NCBI GenBank assembly: GCA_947630695.1
Contig: CANRIM010000003.1
Location: 1 to 64,000, forward strand
DNA from: an uncultured Lachnospiraceae bacterium
GTDB lineage: Bacteria > Bacillota > Clostridia > Lachnospirales > Lachnospiraceae
Length of the DNA stretch: 64,000 bases
Direction: 5' to 3'
Position 1 is the stretch's first letter. The number at the start of each line of letters is the position of its first letter. Both the position numbers and the translations under genes were made by a program. Of the stretch, positions 7,960 through 16,290 are shown one piece after another. A model generated the notes under the pieces. The model was given only the letters and a program-made list of their open reading frames with translations, made no database searches and had not been told where the DNA came from.

Positions 7960-9183
7960 GTGTATATCCATCGACATGCTGAAAAAACTGTGCAGGAGTT
8001 GTCCCGGATGTTTGGGGCTGTGCTTGTTGCCGGGCCAAGACAGGTCGGCAAGACCACTATGCTCGAAAGGCTGACCGATGGGATGCATTATGCCTCATTG
8101 GATGACCCTCTCCTTCGGGCAAGCGCCGAGGAGGAAAGCGGAACCTTTTTTAAGGATAATCCGCCTCCGGTATTTGTGGATGAAATTCAAAAAGCACCGG
8201 CTTTATTTGAACAAATTAAACTGTTGCTGGATCGGGAGCGGAAAAAAGGGCAGTTTTTTATGTGCGGATCCCAGCAATTTAAAATGATGAAAGGCGTCAG
8301 CGAATCCCTGGCCGGACGCATCGGCCTGCTCACTCTCCTTGGGTTCTCTCTTCGGGAGTCTCAACAGATTTCATTCGACATCCCGTTTCTGCCCACAGAA
8401 GAATATTTTTCACAACGAAAACTGCACACGGCAAACATTTCCTATGATGAAGTCTGGAATACTATCCACCGCGGCTCCATGCCGGAGCTGCAGAACAATC
8501 CTGATTTTAACTGGCAAATGTTTTACGGCGCGTATGTCCGCACCTACATGGAACGTGATGTGCGGGAACTGTCAGAAATCGGAGATACTGTAAAATTCAC
8601 AAAGTTCATGGTGTCGACTGCTGCTTCTACGGGACAGCTTCTGAACTTGTCTTCTTTGGCAAGGGACGTCGGAATCAGTCTGCCCACTGCAGAGCGCTGG
8701 CTTTCGATTCTCGTGGCGTCCAACCTTGTATACCTGCTTCAGCCATATTCCAATAATATTACCAAGAGAGCAATTAAAACGCCGAAGCTTTATTTCCTTG
8801 ACACGGGACTGGCTGCCTATCTCACCAAATGGAATACACCGGATGTCCTGAAAAATGGTGCGATGGCAGGAGCGTTCTTTGAGAGCTTTGTGGTGTCTGA
8901 GATTGTGAAAAGTTATTACAATCGGGGTATTTTGGAACTTCCGCTGTATTTCTACCGCGATAAAGATATGAACGAGATTGATCTTCTGATTATGGAAAAC
9001 GGCATTCTGTATCCGATTGAAATCAAAAAACACGCCGATCCACAGAAAAAAGATATGGACGCCTTTGATCTGCTGGATAAGATTCCGGATGTAAAGCGCG
9101 GTCCGGGCGGAGTGGTCTGCCTGTACGACAAGCTCATAACCCTTCGGGGTGCGGACAAAGTCATCCCTGTAAATTTCCTGTAA
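7960..9183 (+). CDS. AAA_14/DUF4143 family ATPase
   Basis: The 407-residue protein has an N-terminal AAA_14 ATPase domain with Walker A GPRQVGKT (residues 25-32), Walker B VFVDEIQ (71-77) and a sensor-like CGSQQF. A DUF4143 C-terminal domain ends in an NEIDLLI...PIEIKK segment that resembles a PD-(D/E)xK nuclease core. Proteins of this family are common and scattered in anaerobes, and their function is not settled. The start is a GTG at 7960 with AAAGGAG 9 bases upstream. The gene is monocistronic, with its own promoter, palindromic operator and terminator, and reads against the surrounding minus-strand genes, as a recently acquired cargo gene might. Confidence 0.88.
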   Translation: MYIHRHAEKTVQELSRMFGAVLVAGPRQVGKTTMLERLTDGMHYASLDDPLLRASAEEESGTFFKDNPPPVFVDEIQKAPALFEQIKLLLDRERKKGQFFMCGSQQFKMMKGVSESLAGRIGLLTLLGFSLRESQQISFDIPFLPTEEYFSQRKLHTANISYDEVWNTIHRGSMPELQNNPDFNWQMFYGAYVRTYMERDVRELSEIGDTVKFTKFMVSTAASTGQLLNLSSLARDVGISLPTAERWLSILVASNLVYLLQPYSNNITKRAIKTPKLYFLDTGLAAYLTKWNTPDVLKNGAMAGAFFESFVVSEIVKSYYNRGILELPLYFYRDKDMNEIDLLIMENGILYPIEIKKHADPQKKDMDAFDLLDKIPDVKRGPGGVVCLYDKLITLRGADKVIPVNFL

Positions 9184-9186
9184 TAT

Positions 9187-9218
9187 AAATGCCTGCGGAA
9201 GATGATCCGCAGGCATTT
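9187..9218 (+). terminator. Terminator of the DUF4143 gene
   Basis: A 13-bp perfect stem (AAATGCCTGCGGA at 9187-9199 with its complement at 9206-9218) around a 6-base loop starts 3 bases after the stop codon. It runs into a T-rich tail. The A-run on the other side could let it work in both directions. Confidence 0.75.
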
Positions 9219-9309
9219 TCCATTTCCCGTCACTGGAGAAACCACCATAAGTTAGAGCAGGAAATCCTGCCACTCATAAGCACAGTCTCTTTACGAAACT
9301 TCAACAGCC

Positions 9310-10404
9310 TCATTCTCCGATATTCACCAGATCATACCTGCGGCTGCCCAGACCAATTTTCTCGGCATGTTCCAGCGTATGCAGACCGTTTCGGGATTCG
9401 ATCCGCTGTACCAGAGAGGCCCCGTCGCCGTCTTTCTGCGCATAGACCAGATCAATACAGGCCTGATCCAGCGCTACGGGATCAGTGGACGCTAAAATGC
9501 CGATGTCGTGCATATCCGGCTCGGCGGGGTTCCCATCGCAGTCGCAGTCGATAGACAGGCGGTTCATTACATTAATATAGGCGATTCACTCTCCATTCCC
9601 AAGATAGTCCGACACGGATTTTCCTGCCTCCGCCATGGCCTCCAGAAAGGCGTCCTGTTCGCCGCCCCACATGCTGCCGCCTGTGCCGCCGCTGTGAATC
9701 CAGGCCTTACCTTTACTGGATCCAAGGCCGATGGAGATATTCTTGATCGCGCCGCCGTAACCCGCCATGGAATGGCCTTTAAAATGAGAAAGGACGAGGT
9801 ACGAATCGTAGTCCGCAAATGCAGCGCCTACATAATTTTCCGTCAATACGCTGCCGCCTTCAACGGACAAAGTCATGGAACCGTCTTCGTCCAAAATCTG
9901 AAAATCCGCAATTTCGGTGAAGCCGTGGTCTTCCGCTACCTGATAATGCATGGCCGTCTCGGAGCGGGAGCCGCCGTAGGCTGTGTTGCACTCTACAATC
10001 GTGCCGTTTACAGCCTCCACCACATCTTTGATAAGCTTAGGATCAAGGTAATTGCTTGCAGGAGGCTCGCCGGTGGAAAGTTTTACCGCCACACGGCCGG
10101 TGGGCGCCCAGCCAAGGGCTTCATACACCGCCATCAGTCCCTCCGGAGAGATGTCGGTGGTCATGTAGACGGTGGGAACATCCGCATCGGGATCCGTTTG
10201 CCCACCGGACGGGGTGCTGTCATTTCCGCTGTCGGTAAAATCGTCAGTTTTTTCGGAATCTGTTCCGGACGAATTTACGTTATACGATGTTTGATCCTGA
10301 TTTCCGGAACTGTCTGTTTTCGCTTTCTTCTGTGTACTGCAGCCTGCGAATACTGTTGACAATAACAGGAATGTGAGGAAAAAAGGTAAAAACCGTTTTC
10401 TCAT
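9310..10404 (-). pseudogene. DUF362 lipoprotein gene interrupted by one in-frame TGA
   Basis: The reading frame opens with a lipoprotein signal peptide ending STVFAGC, a low-complexity Ser/Asp/Thr linker to about residue 75, and a DUF362 domain (e.g. CNTAYGGSR, SHFKGHSMAGYGGAIKN). It stops at TGA after YLGNGE (stop at 9588-9586). The same frame continues without a shift into IAYINVMNRLSIDCDCDGN and TDPVALDQACIDL, the conserved C-terminal part of DUF362, down to 9310. A single nonsense change, perhaps CGA to TGA, explains the break. The truncated 272-residue part might still be made. No selenocysteine-type hairpin is evident. It is the last gene of the flavodoxin and FMN reductase operon. Confidence 0.8.
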
Positions 10405-10430
10405 ACTTGAGCACCCTTGTTTTTATATTT

Positions 10431-10964
10431 TTATATTTTTTTGCCGAAATCATACGCCATTTGCGGATATTTGAAATGCTGCGTCATAGACGGCGTGCCG
10501 CACCCTTTCCCCAGGACCATTCCCTGATCTTTCAGGTTCAGATACCGCACAAGCGTATGATAATGGGATTCCAGCGCATCAAATGTCCATGTGTCGCTAT
10601 TCCATGCAACTGCCAGAAGCGCAGACTTCATGTGTTTTCGCTGAATGCTGCTGTTAAAAGCACAGAACCGGTCGATCATCGTTTTCAGCTGCGCGCTCAT
10701 CCCGTAATAGTAAAGCGGTGTCACAAACACCATCATGTCCGCATCCAGTATTTTCTGCCGTATCTCGTCCACATCATCTTTTTGGACGCATGGGCCTTCA
10801 TACCCGCAATGAATACAACCGGTGCAGGGGTGGATATTCGCATGGGCGACATCTACTGCCTGTACGCTGTGACCGGCCTCCGTTGCGCCCCGGATGAACT
10901 GTTCTGCCAGCAGATTGGAAGAACCGTTTTTATTAGGGCTGCCTTCAAGAACTACGATATTCAC
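10431..10964 (-). CDS. NADPH-dependent FMN reductase / flavodoxin-like oxidoreductase
   Basis: The 177-residue protein starts [19 protein letters not shown], the phosphate-binding loop of the FMN reductase fold. It has a [13 protein letters not shown] cysteine cluster at about residues 48-60 typical of the iron-sulfur flavoprotein-like subgroup, and a [13 protein letters not shown] flavin-binding segment. I place the start at the GTG at 10964. GGGAGG lies 7 bases upstream and the GTG overlaps the stop of the preceding flavodoxin (GTGA), whereas the ATG at 10979 is part of that ribosome site. It should reduce flavin or quinone-like substrates with NAD(P)H. It sits between flavodoxin and DUF362 in one operon. 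Confidence 0.85.
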   Translation of the reverse strand: MNIVVLEGSPNKNGSSNLLAEQFIRGATEAGHSVQAVDVAHANIHPCTGCIHCGYEGPCVQKDDVDEIRQKILDADMMVFVTPLYYYGMSAQLKTMIDRFCAFNSSIQRKHMKSALLAVAWNSDTWTFDALESHYHTLVRYLNLKDQGMVLGKGCGTPSMTQHFKYPQMAYDFGKKI

Positions 10965-11428
10965 AACGATTCCTCCCATCGTTTCAACTCGGAAGCGGAA
11001 TTTAAGATTCTCCCTTCAATAATTTCGGTATTGGCTGAAACGGATGGCTTTAATCCTGCGACAGTCTTCCCGAACCCGCTGCCGCCGGAGGTGGCAAACA
11101 GCACGATTTTCTTGCCGGAAAAATCATAGCTTTCCAAAAACGTGTTGATGATCGTCGGTGCGACATACCACCAGATCGGGAAACCCAGGAGAATCGTATC
11201 GTAGGCACCGATGTTGGCATCCGTGTCCGAAAGCTGTGGGCGACTGGATTTGTCGCTCATCTCCACACTGCTGCGGGATTTTTTATCCATCCAATTGAGA
11301 TCTGCCTGCGTATAGGGAACAGCCGGGCGGATTTCATAAAGGTCAGCGTGGGTGGTACGTGCCAGGTCTTTTGCAACGCCTGCAGTGGTTCCGCTGGCCG
11401 AAAAATAGGCTACCAGTGTTTTACTCAT
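10961..11428 (-). CDS. Flavodoxin
   Basis: The 155-residue product begins [15 protein letters not shown], an FMN phosphate-binding loop, and contains [22 protein letters not shown], the flavodoxin_4 type aromatic FMN-binding region. Its start at 11428 has GAGG 8 bases upstream. A longer frame runs back over the end of the CMD-cupin gene and is not used. It closely resembles the flavodoxin domain of the dockerin-AKR lipoprotein (same [12 protein letters not shown] start and LYEI..P-PYT.ADL segment), so the two loci share a paralogous module. Probable role is electron transfer, or quinone/flavin-dependent reduction, in the cytoplasm. Confidence 0.9.
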   Translation of the reverse strand: MSKTLVAYFSASGTTAGVAKDLARTTHADLYEIRPAVPYTQADLNWMDKKSRSSVEMSDKSSRPQLSDTDANIGAYDTILLGFPIWWYVAPTIINTFLESYDFSGKKIVLFATSGGSGFGKTVAGLKPSVSANTEIIEGRILNSASELKRWEESL

Positions 11429-11438
11429 GTCTTTTTCC

Positions 11439-12176
11439 TCATTTATCATCCACCGGCTCCATCCATTCATTGGAGCAGTTTTCTCCCGGCACCTCAACAG
11501 CGAGATGACTAAACCAGCTGTCCGGCGCGGCACCGTGCCAGTGCTTAACACCCGCAGGAATATTGATGCAGTCGCCGGGCTTCATCTCTACGGCAGGCTT
11601 GCCCCACTCCTGATAGTAACCCCGTCCGCCGACACAGATAAGGATTTGTCCGCCGCCCTTGTCGGCATGATGAATATGCCAGTTGTTCCGGCAGCCCGGC
11701 TCAAAGGTCACGTTAAAAATGCCCACCTGCTCTTTGGAGACAGGCGCAAGGTAGCTCTGTCCGATAAAATACTGGCTGAAGCCATCGTTGGGCACGCCGA
11801 TGGGGAAAAGAATCGTGTTTTGATATTTGTCTTTCTCCGTCAGCGCCGGCGACTCCTCGTTCCAAACGTCCTTGGCCAAACGGAACACCGCCCATGCCTT
11901 CGGCCAGCCCACATAGAAGCCCACATGGGTCACGATGGCAGCGATCTCCGCTTTCGTTACACCGTGTGCCTTAGCGTTTTCCAGATGATACGTCAGCGAT
12001 GAATCGGTAATTCCGGAAGACATCAGCGCCACAACGGTGATGATGCATCTGGTTTTCAAGTCAATGTCGGGGTTGTTCCAGTTCTCGCCAAAGAGAACGT
12101 CATCGTTAAAGTGTGCGAAATCCGGTGCAAAATCGCCCAATTGATTTCTTCCTGCAGTTTGTGTGATTTTTTCCAT
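11439..12176 (-). CDS. Carboxymuconolactone decarboxylase-like domain fused to a cupin
   Basis: The 245-residue chain has an N-terminal CMD/AhpD-like domain ([20 protein letters not shown] to about residue 105) and a C-terminal cupin (NNWHIHH at about 165, [19 protein letters not shown]). The cupin keeps the His residues used for metal binding. The CMD part lacks the CxxC pair of true AhpD peroxidases in the segment I can read. GGAGG precedes the ATG. Genes of this architecture often travel with AKR and flavodoxin genes in Clostridia and are thought to handle small reactive or aromatic compounds, but no substrate is established here. Confidence 0.85.
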   Translation of the reverse strand: MEKITQTAGRNQLGDFAPDFAHFNDDVLFGENWNNPDIDLKTRCIITVVALMSSGITDSSLTYHLENAKAHGVTKAEIAAIVTHVGFYVGWPKAWAVFRLAKDVWNEESPALTEKDKYQNTILFPIGVPNDGFSQYFIGQSYLAPVSKEQVGIFNVTFEPGCRNNWHIHHADKGGGQILICVGGRGYYQEWGKPAVEMKPGDCINIPAGVKHWHGAAPDSWFSHLAVEVPGENCSNEWMEPVDDK

Positions 12177-12205
12177 TTTGATTTGCCTCCTTGTACAATA
12201 ATATT

Positions 12206-13216
12206 TCAGATAACATTTCCGGCTTTCTGTTTACCGTTCTGCGCCATCACGCCTACCAGCGCATGGGGCACATATAATTCTTCAAGATAGTCGATCTCGT
12301 CCTGCGTCAGTTCCAGTTCCACGGCCTTGGCCGCACCCTCCACATGGGAGAACTTAGTGGCGCCCACCACCGGAGAGGTCACCTTGGTCAGCAGCCATGC
12401 CAGGGAGATTTCCGTCATGGAAACGCCGCGCTTGTCGGCCAGTTCCGCCACGCGGGCGATGATGCGGCCATCCGCCTCGGCTGTGGCGTCGTATTTGAAT
12501 TTCGCATAGGTGTCCTCTTCCAAACGCTTCGAGGTTTCTCCGGGACGTTTGGAAAGCCGTCCGCCGGCCAGAGCACTGTAGGGCGTCATGGCGATATTCT
12601 GATCTTTGCAGAAAGGCGCCATCTCACGTTCTTCCTCCCGGGCAATCAGGTTATAATGTCCCTGGATGGACACAAACTCCGTGAGGCCGTGTTCCCGGGC
12701 GTAGAAATTGGCCTTGGCCAGCTACCAGGCGAAACAGTTGGAAATGCCGATATATCTGGCTTTACCCGCCTTGACCGCATTGTGCAGTCCCTCCATGATT
12801 TCCTCCATGGGCGTGTGATAGTCCCACATGTGACAGATGTAAAGATCCACATAGTCCATGCCGAGATTTTTCAGACTTTGATTCAGGTAATTCTCAATAT
12901 GCTTCTGCCCGCTGACCCCGGCATCGATCTCATCCTGCGTCCGGGGCGTGAACTTTGTGGCAATGACATAATCGTCCCGCTTCGCGAAATCCCTGAGGGC
13001 CTTGCCCACATACTGCTCGCTGGTGCCGTTCTGATAGACAATGGCGGTATCATAGAAGTTGATCCCCAAATCCAGCCCACGCCTGATGATTTCCCGGGTC
13101 TGCGCCTCGTCCACCGTCCAGCTGTGCTGCCCCGAAGCGGCGTTGCCGAAGCCCATACAGCCCATGCAGATACGGGAAACGGTCAAGTCGGATTTACCTA
13201 ATTTTGCATACTTCAT
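12206..13216 (-). pseudogene. Aldo-keto reductase gene interrupted by one in-frame TAG
   Basis: The frame starts MKYAKLGKSDLTVSRICMG at 13216 with an AGGAAAGGG site and keeps the AKR tetrad segments (NFYDTAIVYQNG, IATKFTP, YICHMWD). It stops at TAG right after SNCFAW (TAG at 12724-12722). The same frame continues LAKANFYAREHG and IQGHYNLIAREEE to the natural end at 12206 with no shift. Homologous AKRs have a glutamine after SNCFAW, so a CAG to TAG change is the simplest explanation. The first half, about 164 codons, cannot make a full barrel. It is the promoter-proximal gene of the redox operon, so polarity on the downstream genes is possible. Confidence 0.85.
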
Positions 13217-13250
13217 TCTTTTTGCCCTTTCCTGACTCACAAAAATGTTT

Positions 13251-13263
13251 TGACACCGTGTCA
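13251..13263. promoter_or_regulatory. Palindromic operator copy 1 (TGACAC-N-GTGTCA)
   Basis: A perfect 13-bp dyad lies just downstream of the -10 of the AKR operon promoter. Its centre is 36 bases from the second copy. It fits a TetR-like operator, and its T-N11-A form also allows a LysR-type site. Confidence 0.6.
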
Positions 13264-13271
13264 GTACATTT

Positions 13272-13300
13272 ACTGTAACACCATCCTGACACAGTGTCAA
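13272..13300 (-). promoter_or_regulatory. Promoter of the AKR-CMD-flavodoxin operon
   Basis: On the minus strand a perfect TTGACA (13300-13295) and TACAGT (13277-13272) are 17 bases apart. The -35 is embedded in operator copy 2, and operator copy 1 lies downstream of the -10. Confidence 0.65.
13287..13299. promoter_or_regulatory. Palindromic operator copy 2 (TGACAC-N-GTGTCA)
   Basis: A second perfect 13-bp dyad, identical to the first except for its central base, overlaps the -35 of the operon promoter. Two sites bracketing one promoter suggest tight repression. Confidence 0.6.
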
Positions 13301-13362
13301 TATTTTTCCAAAGAAATTTAAAATTTCACATTTTTGCCCTTATGCGCCGAAACAAGGGAACG

Positions 13363-14235
13363 TCATTTGGACAGAATCATTTTCAAAAGTTCATCTGCCG
13401 CTTTGGAATGCAGATCAGTCCCTTGCGCAACGTATATTTGGCGCGGCGGCAATGGATCGGAAACAACAATCTCGTGCACCTCACCGTTGGAAATCGCATT
13501 TTCGGCGAAATCGGATACAACACATCCAACGCCCATGTTACGTGCCGCGAAACTGACGATTTGTGAACTGGTTGCCAGTTCAAATTTGGGCGCCGCCGTG
13601 AATCCGCGCCGGCGAAATTCATTATCTAAAAACAGCCTCGTACTTGTATTGCTTTCCAATAAAATCAAATCATCTTTCAGGTCCGAAATTTGCGCCGCTT
13701 CGGCGGCGCGCATTTTGCCTCCGCAAATAAAAATATCCCTGATTTGGCGAACGGGAAACACATCGAGTTCAGGGCAGGCCAGCGGTCCGCTTACAGCGGC
13801 AAAATCAATTTCCCCTTGCCTGAGTAATTCTAAGGTTCGCGGGGTAGGATTATTGGTAATCGCAATATTGATATTCGGGTACTTTTTATGAAACGCCTCC
13901 AGATACGGTAGCAGGCAGAACTCCAAGGTCATATCGCTTGCCCCAATACGTATTTCCCCGATGTCAAGGCGCAGCATCGCTGTCAGGCGATGTTCTCCTT
14001 CGGAAAAAGCCGCAATCCCGGCTGCAGCGTACTTATATAAAACCCGACCCTCAGCGGTGAGTTTTACTCCTTTCGGTGTACGAAGGAAAAGTGCACAGCC
14101 AACCGTTTCCTCAAGCCGGGAAATGCTTTGGCTTACGGCCGGCTGTGAAATGAACAGTTTTTCTGAAGCGAGTGTGATGTTTTCATGCTCGGCTACACAG
14201 CAAAATATTTTGTACCAGTCATAATTGATATTCAT
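13363..14235 (-). CDS. LysR family transcriptional regulator
   Basis: The 290-residue protein begins MNINYDWYKIFCCV. It has a LysR helix-turn-helix (NITLASEKLFISQPAVSQSI, about residues 20-39) and an effector-binding domain from about 90 onward. The ATG at 14235 has GGAGA 7-8 bases upstream; an ATG 45 bases earlier has none. It ends about 150 bases before the redox operon promoter in the same direction, and 47 bases after the purA-like gene. It may regulate either neighbour. The palindromes next to the AKR promoter have the T-N11-A form this family binds, but could equally belong to a regulator outside the window. Confidence 0.9.
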   Translation of the reverse strand: MNINYDWYKIFCCVAEHENITLASEKLFISQPAVSQSISRLEETVGCALFLRTPKGVKLTAEGRVLYKYAAAGIAAFSEGEHRLTAMLRLDIGEIRIGASDMTLEFCLLPYLEAFHKKYPNINIAITNNPTPRTLELLRQGEIDFAAVSGPLACPELDVFPVRQIRDIFICGGKMRAAEAAQISDLKDDLILLESNTSTRLFLDNEFRRRGFTAAPKFELATSSQIVSFAARNMGVGCVVSDFAENAISNGEVHEIVVSDPLPPRQIYVAQGTDLHSKAADELLKMILSK

Positions 14236-14282
14236 GCGCAGTCTCCATAAGTTGATATTATGTCGTATTGATTGTAGCATAA

Positions 14283-15581
14283 TTATAACTTATTTCCAGC
14301 CCTGCCATTCCGGAATATCGTCTGATTTCGTTTCGGACCAACCGAAATAATCGATACGGGTACACCAATTTGGTTCTCAATAAAACGGATATAGTTTTTT
14401 GCCGCTTCCGGCAGTTCATTATATTGAGAGCACCCTGAAATATCACAGTGCCAGCCATTGAGATATTTATAAACAGGCTGAGACTCTCTGAGCAGATATG
14501 TTTGAGGGAGATTCTTTGTGATTTTTCCGTTTGTATGATAACTTACACAAACAGGGATTCTGTCCAAATATCCGAGGACATCCAGATTTGTTAATGCGAT
14601 TTCCGTTGCTCCCTGCAGCATACAGCCATATCTGGTGGAAACGCAGTCAAACCACGCCATTCTGCGGGGCCGTCCTGTATTGGCGCCGAACTCGCCCTGA
14701 TCGCCGCCCCGTCTGCGAAGCGCATCCCCGGCGCTTCCGAATAATTCTCCCACCAAAGGGCCTTCTCCTACACTCGTATTATACGCCTTCACAACAGATA
14801 CAACGGATGTAATCTCATAGGGAGGGATTCCCGCACTTACGCTTCCAAATCCCGCAAGCGGCGAAGAAGAAGTGACATAAGGGTAAATCCCGTTTTCGAT
14901 ATCCCGAAGAGAGCCAAGCTGGCCTTCCAACAGAATATCTTTTCCATCTTTTATCGCCGCGTTCATATAATACGGACAGTCGCACAAATACGGGGAAAGA
15001 CGGGCCTTTAAGTCATATAAGTAATTCAGCAGGTCATGATAGGAAACCGCATTTTCAATGCCGTAAAATGCTTTGAAACAGATGTTTTTATCTTCGCAAA
15101 AGCGGCCGGCGATATTCTTAAGATTATCTGAATACAACTCAGATATCTGTATGTTTCTTCTTGCGAATTTGTCGGAGTAAAACGGCCATATACCGGAAAG
15201 TGTGGTGCCAAATTTGTATTTTCCAAGGCGTTCTTCTTCTAATTTGTCTTGCAGTTTGTGGACAGGCAAAAGCAGCTGCGCACGGGACGAGACCAGGATT
15301 TTCGGTGCTTTGACGCCTTTCTCTTTCAGCATTTCCAGTTCGGAGAAAAAAATATCTGCGTCAAACGCCACACCGCTTGCGATCATATTTTCGACATTGT
15401 GATGAAACACTCCGGAAGGAAGGAGGCGCAAAACAAATCTCCCAAAATCATTTATGATGGTATGACCGGCGTTTGCTCCGCCCTGAAACCGTACGACAAT
15501 GTCCGCTTTCTCCGCCAAAAAATCCGTTATTTTGCCTTTCCCTTCGTCCCCAAAACCGCTTCCTGTAATCGCTGTGACCAT
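14283..15581 (-). CDS. purA: Adenylosuccinate synthetase (PurA family, divergent copy)
   Basis: This 432-residue protein joins IMP and aspartate using GTP in AMP synthesis. It has the GDEGKGK loop (residues 11-17), FQGGANAGHT (33-42), an EGQLGS loop, GIYPYVTSSS, and the GRPRRMAWFD base-recognition segment. Length is normal. Several positions differ from usual clostridial PurA, such as GSGF before the GDEGKGK loop where GANW or GTQW is common. It stands away from other purine genes, beside a LysR regulator. It may therefore be the organism's only copy or a second specialised one. The start is supported by GAGGAGGAAGG directly upstream. Confidence 0.88.
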   Translation of the reverse strand: MVTAITGSGFGDEGKGKITDFLAEKADIVVRFQGGANAGHTIINDFGRFVLRLLPSGVFHHNVENMIASGVAFDADIFFSELEMLKEKGVKAPKILVSSRAQLLLPVHKLQDKLEEERLGKYKFGTTLSGIWPFYSDKFARRNIQISELYSDNLKNIAGRFCEDKNICFKAFYGIENAVSYHDLLNYLYDLKARLSPYLCDCPYYMNAAIKDGKDILLEGQLGSLRDIENGIYPYVTSSSPLAGFGSVSAGIPPYEITSVVSVVKAYNTSVGEGPLVGELFGSAGDALRRRGGDQGEFGANTGRPRRMAWFDCVSTRYGCMLQGATEIALTNLDVLGYLDRIPVCVSYHTNGKITKNLPQTYLLRESQPVYKYLNGWHCDISGCSQYNELPEAAKNYIRFIENQIGVPVSIISVGPKRNQTIFRNGRAGNKL

Positions 15582-15667
15582 AAGCCTTCCTCCTCAAGGT
15601 AACGGCACGCGCGCTTAAATAGCGCACCTGCCAAATCGTCGGAAGGCATCCCGATTATGCTTCGCAT
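15527..15667 (-). CDS. Possible 46-residue leader ORF overlapping purA
   Basis: An ATG at 15667 preceded by the same GAGGAGGAAGGCTT ribosome site used by purA opens a 46-codon frame (MRSIIGMPSDDLAGALFKRA...). It runs through the purA ribosome site and start in another frame and stops at 15527. A strong ribosome site argues for translation, perhaps as a coupling leader. Overlap with purA and lack of any recognised family argue against it. Treat as tentative. Confidence 0.25.
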   Translation of the reverse strand: MRSIIGMPSDDLAGALFKRACRYLEEEGLWSQRLQEAVLGTKGKAK

Positions 15668-15828
15668 AAGCCTTCCTCCTCAATACTCAGGGTACTGTTT
15701 TATGATAAAGGAATGGTCGAAGGAATCCAAATATCGGGATGTTATTCACCGGATAAGCAACGGTTATCTCTTTTTATCCGCACATAAGTCCCAGTGCCGC
15801 TTGCTGTTATAACTTGTTTTTCCTATTC

Positions 15829-16212
15829 TCACTTCATCAGCGCATCCGACAAACGCATGATTTCCGGGGCCAGCTTTGCCCGCTTGCGTTTGACCATATG
15901 GCTGTAGATCGGATAGGCAGCGATCACGCCGATGATACCAACCACGCCGATTACAATACCCGGAATGAAATACTTCTCCCAGCCGGGCACCATCGTGCAG
16001 CACATCCCTGTGCCAAAAATCAGTGTACCGATAATCCCGACGATCAGCGAGACGACGGTTGCGCCCTTTGTGGCGCTCTCGTCCAGACGGCGGAGCTGCT
16101 CCATCGGGGTTTCTTCTTTTGTCGAGGGCTCGTATTTGTCCCGAATCTTCTTGATTTCTTCCTGCTCCTTTGCGGAATAGGTATAAGTGAAGGTTTCTTT
16201 CTTTTCTTCCAT
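15829..16212 (-). CDS. Small membrane protein with GMCC motif
   Basis: The 127-residue protein has a charged N-terminal cytoplasmic region (about residues 1-48, KEQEEIKKIRDKYEP) and two hydrophobic helices (about 50-72 and 80-103). It ends in a positively charged tail. The first helix carries GTLIFGTGMCC and the second PGIVIGVVGIIG, closely matching the helix pairs of the 122-residue protein at 19471-19839. AAAGGAG precedes the ATG. Its promoter carries the tandem 11-bp boxes shared with two other promoters in this locus. Function is unknown; co-regulation with the two-component system suggests an envelope-stress role. Confidence 0.75.
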   Translation of the reverse strand: MEEKKETFTYTYSAKEQEEIKKIRDKYEPSTKEETPMEQLRRLDESATKGATVVSLIVGIIGTLIFGTGMCCTMVPGWEKYFIPGIVIGVVGIIGVIAAYPIYSHMVKRKRAKLAPEIMRLSDALMK

Positions 16213-16243
16213 GATGCATTACTCCTTTAAGTATTCTGCCAGT

Positions 16244-16290
16244 ATTGTAACAGGCAGCTGTTTGAGAAAAGTTCAAGTTATGTTTGAGAA
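16244..16290 (-). promoter_or_regulatory. Response-regulator-type promoter of the GMCC gene (tandem 11-bp boxes)
   Basis: On the minus strand, TTCTCAAACA occurs at 16290-16281 and again at 16268-16259, two 11-bp steps apart with a degenerate third repeat between. Nine bases then separate the proximal box from a TACAAT -10 at 16249-16244. There is no good -35, as expected for an activator-dependent OmpR-type promoter. The distal box overlaps the end of the upstream gene. Confidence 0.65.

Noticed and set aside
9586..9588. TGA as a selenocysteine codon in DUF362
   Set aside because: The flanking residues give no reason for a redox-active residue here, no hairpin is evident after it, and a neighbour gene has a TAG nonsense. 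Simple mutation is preferred.
15661..15687. Relic of a leuA 3' end upstream of purA, suggested by a shared IEEEGLC-type reading
   Set aside because: Only the ribosome-site block matches leuA. The frame upstream hits a stop at once and shows no further similarity.
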